From NCBI GenBank assembly GCA_014058105.1, contig JACGCM010002082.1:806001-870000 (forward strand): a stretch of 64,000 nt of DNA. Reading direction: 5' to 3'. Shown piece by piece: positions 22,401 to 32,042 of the stretch (its first letter is position 1; every line of letters starts with the position of its first letter). This DNA is from Kingdonia uniflora (taxonomy: Eukaryota > Streptophyta > Magnoliopsida > Ranunculales > Circaeasteraceae). Both the position numbers and the translations under genes were made by a program. The notes under the pieces are model-generated. The model had not been told where the DNA came from and ran no database searches. It saw only the letters and a list, made by a program, of their open reading frames with translations.

Positions 22401-24280
22401 ACCGTATGTCAACCTATCCTCTTCAGTCTTCAACCTCCTCTTTTATCCCCATACTTGGCAGCAGTGATGTTTCTCTACATCACGTCACCCAGCCACCAAA
22501 TCCATTTTCGCATTAAGTGCTTTACTCGTACATTAATCCAATATAAGAGGCACACTGACATTAAAAGGTTATCAGTTAATGTGTCTGGTTAAGAAGGTGG
22601 CCCCTTTGGCATTTTCTTTTGCCCAAGGGATAGATCTATGCATATCCTTTCTCACACTCATGTCAGGTTGGGTCAAGCCGGGCTAGCTTGGGCTGGGGAT
22701 CCTTCTTGAGCTTATTATGCAGTCAATATAGATAATATTGTTGTCAATTCGCCTACTATACCCTTGTTTTAAGATACATTGACTAAGTGGCGCCTTCCCT
22801 TGGGTACTGGATCTTTGGGGGACTCTTTAGGAATCTATTCTAGACGATTTTTCTTCGTAACTGTCATTAAAACCACCGGAGAATTCAATGTGTGTTTCAC
22901 ATTTAGTTAGGGTTCTTTCTAAGGGTTTAAGAGTACTTAATGTCTATTCTGTCAAGAGGATTAACATGAGAACTTCACATCTGTGTCGTCAAAACTCACT
23001 CATTGTTAGTACAATTTTACTGAAACAGCAACGCAAAATCACTTTCAGAACATCATGCCAGGGCAAGACTTTTGATTTGATTGTTCAGCAGTTAGGTTTC
23101 ATTATTATTTGACAGAATACAACTGGATTTTACTATTTTTACTTGATAAACACTTGTCTCTTTCATCTGCTACGGCTTTCTGCTGCCATTGTAAGGAGTA
23201 TATAAATTGACTTATCGTCCATGCCGTTTAACCTTATTGTCAAGTATATTGGGTTGAATCTCTGAACAATGTCCAAGAATGCTGGTGTAGTGTGTTTTCA
23301 GTTGAAGTAAGACTGTAAAATCTTATGTTTTTATTATTTTGGATGGTTCCTAGGCCATCAATGGACAGTTAGTATTGGTATTATAGGAGGTGTTTGACAA
23401 ATTCTTTTGGGATCATTTGACTGTGGTCTTTATGACAGCCTTATGAAGGTATTGGTAGATTAATTCGTTGACATCATTGGTATTGGGGGATTAATTCATT
23501 GACATCATTCTCCCTTTTCTTTTTCTTTTTCATATCATTTATTAATTTCTGTTTATTTGCCATTTAGGTATGCATTTTCCGGCAATCACTGTTGTCCCAT
23601 TTCTTTTGCTATTGAATATCTTTAGCTTTAAAAGAAAAATTATTATAAGCCTTAATAGAAGTAAAGACATTGGAGCATATAATCTCTGTCTATATGTTTC
23701 ATATATGATTGTTATTACACTTTCTGGTTTTTCACTAGCTGCCTTAAGAGAGGGCACTGGTAACTTTACTGTTTTACTATGCTTTATACCAAATCTATTC
23801 CAAATTCTGGTGCTGCATGGGAACTATCCATTGGACTGTGCTATCTGTAGTGTTTTCAAGCTGAAACTAAAGATGCTTTATGTATGGAAAATTCGCAGGT
23901 ATCCTGGCACTGGGGAGTATGACAAGTCCTTTGATGAAGGGGTCTATACTTGTGCAGGTTGTGGGACACCACTCTATAAATCGACTACCAAATTTAACTC
24001 TGGCTGTGGTTGGCCAGCTTTCTATGAGGGTCTCCCAGGAGCCATAAAACGCACTGTGAGTTCATTCCAACACCCTCCCCCCCCCCCCCCCCCCCCCATG
24101 TATTAATTAATTTGCACGTTCTTTCAGCCAGATGCAGATGGAAGGAGAGTTGAGATTACCTGTGCAGCTTGTGATGGGCACTTAGGCCATGTATTTAAAG
24201 GCGAGGGGTTCTCTACACCTGTTGATGAACGCCACTGCGTCAATAGTGTTTCGCTCAAGTTCACTCCAGCATCTGCTTAG
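16408..24280 (+). CDS. MSRB2: Plastid methionine-R-sulfoxide reductase B2-like, 3 exons
   Basis: Exons 16408-16736, 23899-24055 and 24128-24280 join in frame to 212 residues. Residues 1 to about 75 form a Ser/Thr/Pro-rich plastid transit peptide. The SelR/MsrB domain follows: [31 protein letters not shown], zinc-binding CAGC and [10 protein letters not shown] pairs, [11 protein letters not shown] with the probable resolving cysteine, and [12 protein letters not shown] with the catalytic cysteine. The GCGWPAF form (not SGTGWPSF) points to the 2-Cys MSRB2 type rather than MSRB1. The enzyme reduces methionine-R-sulfoxide in oxidised plastid proteins using thioredoxin. Intron 1 (7162 bp) contains a rearranged copia element on the other strand. 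Intron 2 is only 72 bp and contains a 21-base C run. The reading frame is intact. Confidence 0.9.
17743..18610 (+). pseudogene. Inverted second copy of the copia 3' end (RNase H plus LTR start)
   Basis: The + strand reads [29 protein letters not shown] and [19 protein letters not shown] (17820-18060), the C-terminal copia RNase H and its tail. An AGGTGGAGAAT purine tract follows, then TGTCGGGTATAAAGG at 18366, the LTR start. The LTR runs to about 18605 and then abuts a minus-strand RNase H (18833-18621). The RNase H regions are roughly 85-90% identical by eye but inverted relative to each other. Confidence 0.75.
18621..21254 (-). pseudogene. Copia gag-pol remnants (minus strand)
   Basis: From right to left: gag (21254-20886, [18 protein letters not shown]); a degraded zinc knuckle (near 20460, [10 protein letters not shown]); integrase zinc finger and core start (19910-19700, [20 protein letters not shown]) fused directly to reverse transcriptase [12 protein letters not shown], so most of the integrase is deleted; reverse transcriptase with YVDNML (19520-19500; the second catalytic aspartate is replaced by asparagine); [18 protein letters not shown] (19190); and RNase H (18833-18621). 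Several stops and frame breaks. It is dead. Confidence 0.85.
21335..21346 (-). promoter_or_regulatory. tRNA-Met primer binding site of the second copia element
   Basis: GCTCTGATACCA on the + strand is the exact complement of TGGTATCAGAGC. It lies two bases from the LTR boundary at 21349. Confidence 0.85.
21805..23898. other. Right part of MSRB2 intron 1, no gene
   Basis: Ordinary intron sequence. The open frame at 23570-24106 arises because the intron end is accidentally open into exon 2. It is not a separate gene. Confidence 0.5.
24077..24097 (+). repeat. C21 homopolymer in MSRB2 intron 2
   Basis: Twenty-one consecutive C inside a 72-bp intron, 21 bases after the donor site and 30 bases before the acceptor site. 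It is likely length-polymorphic and close to the splice signals. Confidence 0.8.
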
Positions 24281-25535
24281 TCACATTAACCCTCATTTAT
24301 AGAGGTTGTCTTATTTATATGTTGAATAATGTTAACTGAATCGCAATAAGGATATTGTTCAGTTGTATTCCTTGTGCTTTGCATTTCTATTCCAGTACTA
24401 AGTCGTGATGATTAGTTTTGTTATTTATCTTGGTTTTATATGACTAAATATACTTTCAACAGCAGATATTAATTGGCTACGCCCATTCTCTTTCTATTGT
24501 TACCAATGGTGCACGGCCTGATTCAAGACTGTTTAATTTACATCTAATTTACACAAGTTAAAGCCTCTTTACCCTCCCTGCAAACAGTATCGACTGCACG
24601 TTATCAAAGGTGGGTGGATTTTTATGAAATCATTTGCATGGTGCCCATGGAAATTAACTTGGAACTTAAAAAAAATCTGCATAATTGGTTTACACTCCAC
24701 TGAAAAGTTAAATGACTGATTACTTGTCCAATTCGCTTAACTGAAACAGGACATGTAAAATAACATACTAGAAGAGTAAGCATGCAAGGTTTGTGAATAT
24801 AATGCTGGAGAATTTTGGTATAGTGTTTAACATTATACTTTAAACTCCACTTGGAGATGTTTTATGAAAGAGATAATGTACTAGACAGGATTAACATAAT
24901 ACTCCTACATAAAAACATTTTGTGTTTCACCCTTTTCGAGCAAACCATTGAAATTGGTAATTCAGATTTATTTCAATCTTGTAACCCAAGAGTAGGTCAA
25001 TATAACAATCTCAGGCTTTTGGGATGTCCTACTTCCCAATCATACACCCTTTGAGAAGGAACTGGCCTTAAAATACTATATGTTGCTGCATTTTTACTGT
25101 GAACGAAAAATGTTTTTGAGCCTTTGCTGAGGGTGTTTGCCAGCTTTCGACCGCTATCTCTCGCTATGTGTTGCACCAAATTAAATTTCATCTTTTCCTC
25201 TTGTTGAATGCGCTTTTGTGACACCGGCTACAAATAATGATAGCTGCTGTGGATGGTTTTAAGGAGGTCTAAGAAATCATTCTGAATAACATTCAGATTT
25301 TACAATTTCCAATTTCCAATTTCCAATGTACTCCAAGTCTTTTTTTAAATTGAAAGAAAGTTAGATTTCTAGGCAGTTAAGTGATACAAGGAAATGTCAA
25401 AGAATAACGAACTAATGAATGGTGTTAATATAGATCTGTTCTCGTTAATCTGAGGAATGGGGTTAAACAGTAAAATGCTAAAGAATGAAGACAACTGTTG
25501 CGTTATCTGGCGAAGGTAAACTCTCTTCACAGAGC
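24281..25535. other. MSRB2-COA4 intergenic region
   Basis: The two genes converge here. The stretch holds both 3' UTRs and AT-rich DNA. Short tandem CAATTTCC units occur near 25300-25325. No further gene recognised. Confidence 0.4.
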
Positions 25536-25810
25536 TTACTTCTCTTTCTTATTGTTCTTCCTCTCATGACATGCCTTCAGAGCTTGAACTTCTGTAAATA
25601 GAGGGAAAAGAAAAACTTATGCCCAAAATTAAAACGATTCTCTAAATAGCTTGGAAATAGAAAGAATAATTCAGAAGAAGAATAAAAAATAATACAAAAA
25701 TAATTGAAGAGACCACTTAACCTCTATATCCAAAGAATAATTGAAGAGAAAATTGATACAAGAATATACACGAAACACATTTTTGTTGGATAGTTTCTAT
25801 TAACTAAAAC

Positions 25811-25845
<35 letters not shown>

Positions 25846-27344
25846 CATGCAAGCTCGATAGTATAGTAAATTACGTCAATGCTGTTGTTTCATGGGTTGC
25901 TAGATCAAATGGGTCTCTTCTCTCTTGGAAGATAGTTGCTATTAGGAGTTGGTCTGTTGGTAGACCATCTTTTTTTTTCGGTTCCTATTCTTACAAAAGC
26001 AGCAAATTGCTACAGTATTCCTACAAAAGAAACCCTAACTACTAAAATAGATATGCAGAGAGTAAGACGAGGGAGAGGTGCCTGTGAAAAGGGAGTTTCC
26101 ATCGTATCTTTGACTCCTGAAGATGAGTCTAAGGAAGTAGAGGACAAAGTGAAACACGTTACAATATCAACCTAAAGTCGTTACAATATCAACCTAAAGT
26201 TTTCTGAGCCACTTACATCAAGTGCAATTGTGTTCAAAATGAATTTAGTAATACAAAAAGTGTTAAGATTGGACTGGACTGAACTGAACTGAACTATTGG
26301 ATATTGTCTCAAATTCTTCACAAAGAGATGGGAAGAGAAAAAGAAAAGCGGTATCTTGTTCAAAGGAAACATTTTGTTAGGACAGGCAAAAACCTCGAAC
26401 ATACAGTAAATGCACTCCATACGACTGCAAAAGGTCTGGCATAAGCATACAGATGGTGCACATCACGGATTCACGGTTTAGGCCAACAAGTAGTATCAAA
26501 GCGACAGTGGAATTCCACATACTCATAGTATAGAATTCTTCAATGAAGTTGAAAGTGGGAAAGTTTGATGGAAGAAAAACTAAAAGGTTGGATATCTAAG
26601 AAGAACAAAGGACATTTCGATGCAACAAACATTTATGCAAAGTAGTACCCAGTAATTAATAAAACCGGAGGCCTGACAAATTAAAATTAGAACGATTTTA
26701 GTGATTGATGTCACTACACTTCAACCGAACACATATAATATCATATAATATCATATAAAAACATACACCATTAGGATTTGGGCGAAGCTCAAATGACCCT
26801 TAAAATGGAAAAACATTACACTATCAAACTGTTTGTTTGAAGCAATTGTTTGTATTCGGTTAAGATGCCAAAAGGGTACAATCATAATGGGTTAGACCTA
26901 GGACTAGGAGCACATAAATCTTACTGCTATATTAGCTAATTTATGATTCCATAAATACCAATAACAAAACAACCCTAAAACTCCAACTTTAATTAGGAGA
27001 TAAAAAACATACTTTGTTGACAAGCTTTCCAATTTCTATTACTTTCAACCAGACAATCCTGCAAAAGGGGTAACAAATTAGTCGAAATTAAACTCTGGGG
27101 TTCACGAATTTCACTCTTTTATATCAAAAAACAAGAAAAAAAGATTGATTAAGACCCAAAGATTGAGTCTTGTTTGAAGAATCACCTGTAAGGACAAGTA
27201 GAGAACAGAACACTCTTGGAGCTGCTTCACATTCTCATCCTCCTCGTCTGCGTTATCTTCATGAAGAGAAGTTGTTTCTGTTGGTGGTGGTGATGATGAT
27301 GATGGTGGTGATTCTAGGGTTTCCTCTGGTTTCGATGAATCCAT
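25536..27344 (-). CDS. COA4: COA4-like twin CX9C protein (cytochrome c oxidase assembly), 3 exons
   Basis: Exons 27344-27186, 27058-27013 and 25591-25536 join through GT-AG introns (127 and 1421 bp) to an 86-residue protein. Residues 1-40 are acidic and Ser/Pro-rich. Residues 45-76 form a twin CX9C (CHCH) fold: C45-x9-C55 and C66-x9-C76, with NWKAC and QALKAC resembling the second helix of COA4/CHCHD8 proteins. The C-terminus is basic (RKNNKKEK). Such proteins are imported into the mitochondrial intermembrane space by the Mia40 disulfide relay and help assemble complex IV. The family and motifs are clear; the exact orthology is inference. It was missed by simple ORF reading because exon 2 is only 46 bp. 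An incomplete copy of its exon 1-2 region lies at 46264-46487. Confidence 0.75.
25814..25842. repeat. (TA)n microsatellite in COA4 intron 2
   Basis: About 14 TA units. Confidence 0.9.
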
Positions 27345-27747
27345 TGTTGCTTTGATGATTTTTTATTTAGTATTTTGAGAAATTTTGAAGCAGTGTTTAT
27401 GTTTACAAATGGGTCAGGAATTGACCCGGATCTAGAAAACTTGACTCGGACCCGGGTGAGGGCTATTCATGAACCAAGTTTGAGTTGGATTCAGACAGAC
27501 CCGTGATGAAAGTTTTACGATGGTGTTGATGATATCGGAATGTTCTTTTGGCTCGGTTTTGAATCTAGTCCAACAAATGTATCACAATTTGCCGACTTGG
27601 GCATTCGTCTCACGCCTTGACGTCGATGGAATCAATTTGTGATGATTAGTATTGCACTTGAAACTCTCTTTAAGGGTGGAGAATTCTTTCGAGCATTCTG
27701 CAGCCGAGGAGTTTGTTTGTCCGTCTTGCCTAGCGGCTTATTTCGGT
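27345..27747. promoter_or_regulatory. COA4 upstream region
   Basis: Presumed promoter and 5' leader of the COA4-like gene. There is a GACCCGG-rich stretch near 27420-27460. No TATA box can be assigned securely. Confidence 0.3.
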
Positions 27748-27755
27748 GTGCTATT

Positions 27756-28313
27756 TAGGGCTGTCAATGGATTGGATTGGTACCGGATGTATACAAATCC
27801 ATACCCTATCCGAAGTTCTACCAGGTAAAGCAAAATTCAATTCGAAACCAAATAAGAGAATCCCTATCCAAATCGGATTATTATTCGGATATCCAAATGT
27901 CAACCCGAATCCAAATAATTTACTCAATTTTGATTATTTTCTTTAAATAAAATGAGATTTGACACCTACAATAATATATTTACTCATATCAAAAGTTGAA
28001 CAAATCTACATAAGGCAATATTATATTCTAACTAAATTAGATTTTCTATAGAAACTTCAATTGAGAGTTAAACAGAAGGATATATGTAATATTTATGGTG
28101 TACAAATAAATATATATTTAAAAATTAGTACTAATCTAAATCGGATTCGGATGTAGAACGGACTGATAGGCTAACATCCAAATCCGAATCTTAAACTACT
28201 TTGGATCCTAATTTGATATCCATACCCCATTCAAAATTATAAAGGTGAAATCCAAATTCAAATTTTCGGATCGAATCGAGTTTCGGATTTTATCCAACTC
28301 ATTGACAGCCCTA
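27756..28313. mobile_element. Non-autonomous hAT-type element (MITE-like)
   Basis: Terminal inverted repeats TAGGGCTGTCAATG (left) and CATTGACAGCCCTA (right) bound 558 bp of AT-rich, non-coding DNA. Flanks GTGCTATT (27748-27755) and GTGTTATT (28314-28321) form an 8-bp target duplication with one mismatch, the duplication length of hAT transposons. It carries repeated GGATTCGGAT/ATCCGAAT-type motifs that could pair internally. Confidence 0.85.
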
Positions 28314-28540
28314 GTGTTATTGCTAGAATAATCAGGACGGGATAAAATTCGAATAAGCCACAACAATTTTAAAACTTCTTACACAAACATCTTAAATTAA
28401 TAAACTTGTTAAATAAGTTTCTTACACAAACTTTGAATTACAAATTTATTAAACAAGCTAATTTTTCCCCGCTTTTTCTTCTTCTGATAACCTCACCAAC
28501 ACCTCACTTTGATTTTTATACCAATATTTATTTTGGGCGC

Positions 28541-29104
28541 TGTAATGGCCTAATCACGTTAGCTCGGAATGGCTCGGAATTAGCTCTTACACCAATGTAC
28601 CTGTGATAAAAACTAATGTAAAACTAGAAAATGACACAGATGATTTAGCGTGGAAAATTTTTGAATAGGTAAAAAATCACGACCTTGAGTTGAGGGTTTT
28701 AATAACAACAATTTTTATTGTTTGAGGTTGATATCTTATTTCAAGTAATCTCTCGAACTAGAAATACTTGATATTGTAAATAAGAAGTTTTTCTTTGTGG
28801 TCTTTTTTTCTCATCCATGTCTATTCTAGAACTTTTTCTTTATATAGGGCTTACTCGCAGCTCATTGTCGTGCTGAAACACGTTCTCCGAACAATGAGGT
28901 AAGTAGTAGTTGACTGAGTAATTGTTGAGTTCGTGGGAGACAGGTGTCTTTGACTTGTTCATGTAATTCTGTTGTGCTCGATCCACATTCTTTATCAGTT
29001 CCTGGGATAGGTGTCAATGTTGACTATTTATATCACGTGTGAAATGCATGATCCTAACATGGAGGTAGCTTGAATTGGGTTAGCTCGAGGGATAGGTCCC
29101 TACA
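28541..29104 (-). repeat. 3' LTR of the Tat element
   Basis: Matches 42295-42857. On its inner side 29105-29120 is pyrimidine-rich, and its complement GCGAGGGGGCGAT is the polypurine tract. Confidence 0.9.
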
Positions 29105-29366
29105 ATCGCCCCCTCGCAACTGAAGGCACGAGTGGTTTTGGTTGAGAAAGACCTTGTGTATTTGCGGTGTTCAAAGTTGAAAAGAAATGACGTATTTAAT
29201 GCTGATTTGACTGGTATGGAAATGGGTATTTGTTTTGTATGGAGGGATGTATCTGCATTGAATGATGATGGAAAGTATTGATGTAATGGACGCTTAGGGT
29301 TTCGAGAGTGGTTCTGTTTTGATGATGACTGCTTTGGAAATGTACCTGCGCATTAAATACGAGGGT

Positions 29367-29377
29367 TATAAATATAG
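29367..29377 (+). promoter_or_regulatory. TATA box for the short antisense ORF
   Basis: TATAAATATAG, 78 bp before the ATG at 29445 and 263 bp inside the LTR boundary. It parallels the box at 434-443 in the left Tat element. Confidence 0.45.
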
Positions 29378-29444
29378 TACCTGTTATGTGGATTCTGGCA
29401 AAGTGCGTTGTTATTGAAAAATCCTCTGGAATTCTTGAGTGATA

Positions 29445-29777
29445 ATGGCGAAGACCCAGATAATGGTGTATGAAGAGAGAGTTGCTACTGAAATGCAGAG
29501 ATTCAAACTGAGATATTTTGGGAATCAATCTATGGAGATGCCCACCCCAATTCCCATTCCACCGACGTATCACGGTATGTCGAAAGAAGAAGCGGCTAAA
29601 GCTGAGGAAGACTATTACTGTATGTGGAGATTTCATTACGTGGTCTTGACAGATGAGGCACGTTGGAGGTGTCTCCGCATCTTTGCGGAGGACAAGGTTG
29701 AGGAGACAAATGTGGGGGCTGTTATAACTGTGACGCAGTATCGCCGGTATCCTGCAAAGGATTGGATTATAATATAA
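29445..29777 (+). CDS. Short antisense ORF of the Tat element (FGNQ-type), unknown function
   Basis: An uninterrupted ORF of 110 residues running opposite to pol, 340 bp inside the 3' LTR. It begins MAKTQIMVYEERVATEMQR and contains LRYFGNQSMEMPTPIPIPP, an EEAAKAEEDYYCMW segment and YRRYPAKDW near the end. The first half is charged and probably helical; there is no signal peptide or membrane segment. It resembles the broken ORF at 1-377 in position, orientation, FGNQ motif and upstream TATA box. I do not recognise a domain. It is either a conserved accessory protein of Tat elements or the leftover of a captured gene. Confidence 0.5.
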   Translation: MAKTQIMVYEERVATEMQRFKLRYFGNQSMEMPTPIPIPPTYHGMSKEEAAKAEEDYYCMWRFHYVVLTDEARWRCLRIFAEDKVEETNVGAVITVTQYRRYPAKDWIII

Positions 29778-30122
29778 GACTCTATTTCGTCTCAATCAAC
29801 TCTTTGTTGATGGGGGTTACGGAGGAGGAGGCAATTGAGGTGTAGGAGGGAGGTGGAGATTGGAAGTCTTGCCCCTGCACAATAATTGTCACTTAGCGCT
29901 GAGAAGGCCTTCTGTTTAAAGAGTTGGTTCAAGCATTGATGTCTTTGCTTCCATGTCTAGACTTCGACAAAACTCAGTTTTTTGTCAAAGGAAAATGGCG
30001 TGAAGAAGTTGGATGCGCAGTAATTTCCAGTTCCTACTTTGCTTCAGAAGATTCTCAGAGTAAAACATCACTGAAAACTGATATGATTTTGAGAATGAAC
30101 TGAAGGATTCGTTATCTCTAGC

Positions 30123-30206
30123 AACCTGAAAGACTTGTTATTTGTAAAGTACCTGAAAGACTTGTTATCTGTAAAGTACCTGAAAGACTTGTTATCTGTA
30201 AAATAC
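30123..30206 (+). repeat. 27-bp tandem repeat, three copies
   Basis: Units of ACCTGAAAGACTTGTTATCT plus GTAAAGT follow each other three times with one or two differences each. Confidence 0.8.
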
Positions 30207-30697
30207 TTGTAATTGATATTCGAGCTTAATAAAAATATTTATTCAAACTCTATGTTAATAGATAGAATTAGCTCTTGTAATTAAAACCAAGCTTTAAGAA
30301 ATACAGATATATATGATTAGAGGACGAAATGTAATATTGGAGATCGAATTTGAAAGTATCTTCAGCAATCGAGCTATATACAAAAACGTGTCTGTGAAAT
30401 AGAAGATGTACAAAAAATGTGTTCTTAATTTAATAACTCAGAGTTATGGGGGGGGAATAGTATAGAAGATATAGAATTTGCAGGAATTGGAAATTCAAAC
30501 TCAGGGAGATCTTTCTAGAAATGTTGTATTGGGGGGCAGATAAGTTCGAAATGAGATAAGACAAATTTAAAGAGGTTGATGTGGATAGATAAGTTCAAAT
30601 AACTTTCTTATCAGGATCTTAGGGTTCCTATTATGGAAAAACATAATACATATACGGAATGTGGAGGATTTGAAGTGATCTAGAAAATTGCATAAAT

Positions 30698-30982
30698 ATG
30701 GGGAAATGTAACTTAAAGAGGATAAAGAAAGAGAATATGGTGAGGACTCGATTTGTGAGAGTTTGTCAAGCTGCTGAAGAACGGTTGGCGATAAAGATAG
30801 TTGAAGTTCGAGAAAAGATTTTTGGGTTGCTAGATTATGATTCTGACTTGCCAGAGTCAGAATATCAGTTTGAATGTCTAGATTTGAGGGCTAGGGAACT
30901 TGAGTTAGGACGTCGCTTCTACAAGGAGCTATTTGAGGAAGTGATTGTGGAGCCTTCAGCTCAAAAAGAGGTTGTGAGATAA
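30698..30982 (+). CDS. Second antisense ORF in the Tat element, unknown
   Basis: A 94-residue open frame, highly charged and probably helical (VCQAAEERLAIKIVEVREK .. LDLRARELELGRRFYKELF). No family recognised. It lies on the same strand as the other antisense ORFs and could be an exon of the larger antisense gene or a separate reading frame. A chance ORF cannot be excluded. Confidence 0.3.
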   Translation: MGKCNLKRIKKENMVRTRFVRVCQAAEERLAIKIVEVREKIFGLLDYDSDLPESEYQFECLDLRARELELGRRFYKELFEEVIVEPSAQKEVVR

Positions 30983-31551
30983 ATTGTTGAGGAAGAGATC
31001 GAGTTGAAGATGTGAGGATTGCTAGAGGCGAACTAATTAGGTGTGGCTCCTAAGGACATCTAAGATATTTTATGTGTAATTATATGTGAGGGAGTGGATT
31101 GTATGAGGTTGAATAATGATAATGAAAATGTAGTTAGAATGATGTTTTGAATCTGTCCTCTTTTGTTGCAAATGTTGTTTATGACTGTTGTGAATAAAAA
31201 ATTTGAATTTGAAGTGGCAGAGCTTTGTAAATGACGTTAGCAGTTCTATAAGTAGTAGAAGCAAGAATAGAAAAAATAGGTAGCTTTGATTTTTGTCTCT
31301 AGTGTTAGTACAGGGAAAGTTTGATTGCGTTGTATGTGTTAAGTCATCATGAGTGTGGGGAGGTCAGAAGGAGATTTGGGTAGGAGAGATGAGAATATAT
31401 TAAAATATAGGGCAGGGGGAGATAATGGGAAGGTATTTTCACCGAAAAGGTGTAAAACGTCTTATATTAATTGTAAAAGGAATGCCTCGGTTCTAAAATT
31501 AAGAGCAACTCGTGTGAGGCCCAATAACTGTCAGCAGTTAGAGAGATAAAC

Positions 31552-31559
31552 TATAAATA
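31552..31559 (+). promoter_or_regulatory. Candidate TATA box of the large antisense gene
   Basis: TATAAATA about 480 bp before the first clearly conserved coding block. The leader after it has no good ATG context, so the assignment is tentative. Confidence 0.25.
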
Positions 31560-32042
31560 ATACTTCATCTTCCTCATTCAAATGTTTATCAACTTCTGAA
31601 AAATTGAAGAACAGTAAGAGAGGAAAGAGAAAAAATAACAGAGATTCACGTGAGAGATTAGACGAGAGTGATCAACAGGCAAGACGGGAAAAAGGTACAG
31701 AGACTGAGTCACGATGGTGGTTCTATAGTAGCGTTGTGAAGGAAGGATTTGACGTTGCTTCATATTCGTTTTCAGACGTTGAACGTTAGTAGATGATTTG
31801 TGATATTGTTAATGTGTGTTTGAAAGATTTTTGTAGTTTTCAAATTTCAAAAAATTACTATTTATAGTAACCTATAAAAATTTGTTTGGTATATGTGTGA
31901 AAAAGATATATACTATGATATATGTATATGTATGATGGATGTGTAAAAGATAATGATAGAATACCTGGACCTGTATGTAGGTCGAGCGTGAGGAATATCT
32001 GTATAAAATCAAACCTCATCCTTAGACTTATAGTTGTGATTA

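Noticed and set aside
23570..24106. 178-codon ORF ending with MsrB sequence
   Set aside because: The first half is intron read-through; exon 2 begins at a good acceptor (23898/23899) and gives the correct MsrB protein when joined to the exon at 16408.
26033..26175. Short ORF (RRGRGACEKG) in COA4 intron 2
   Set aside because: No splice context or family match; chance ORF likely.
29196..29795. 199-codon minus-strand ORF in the Tat element
   Set aside because: His/Ser/Ile-rich complement of the antisense ORF at 29445-29777; no pol motif.
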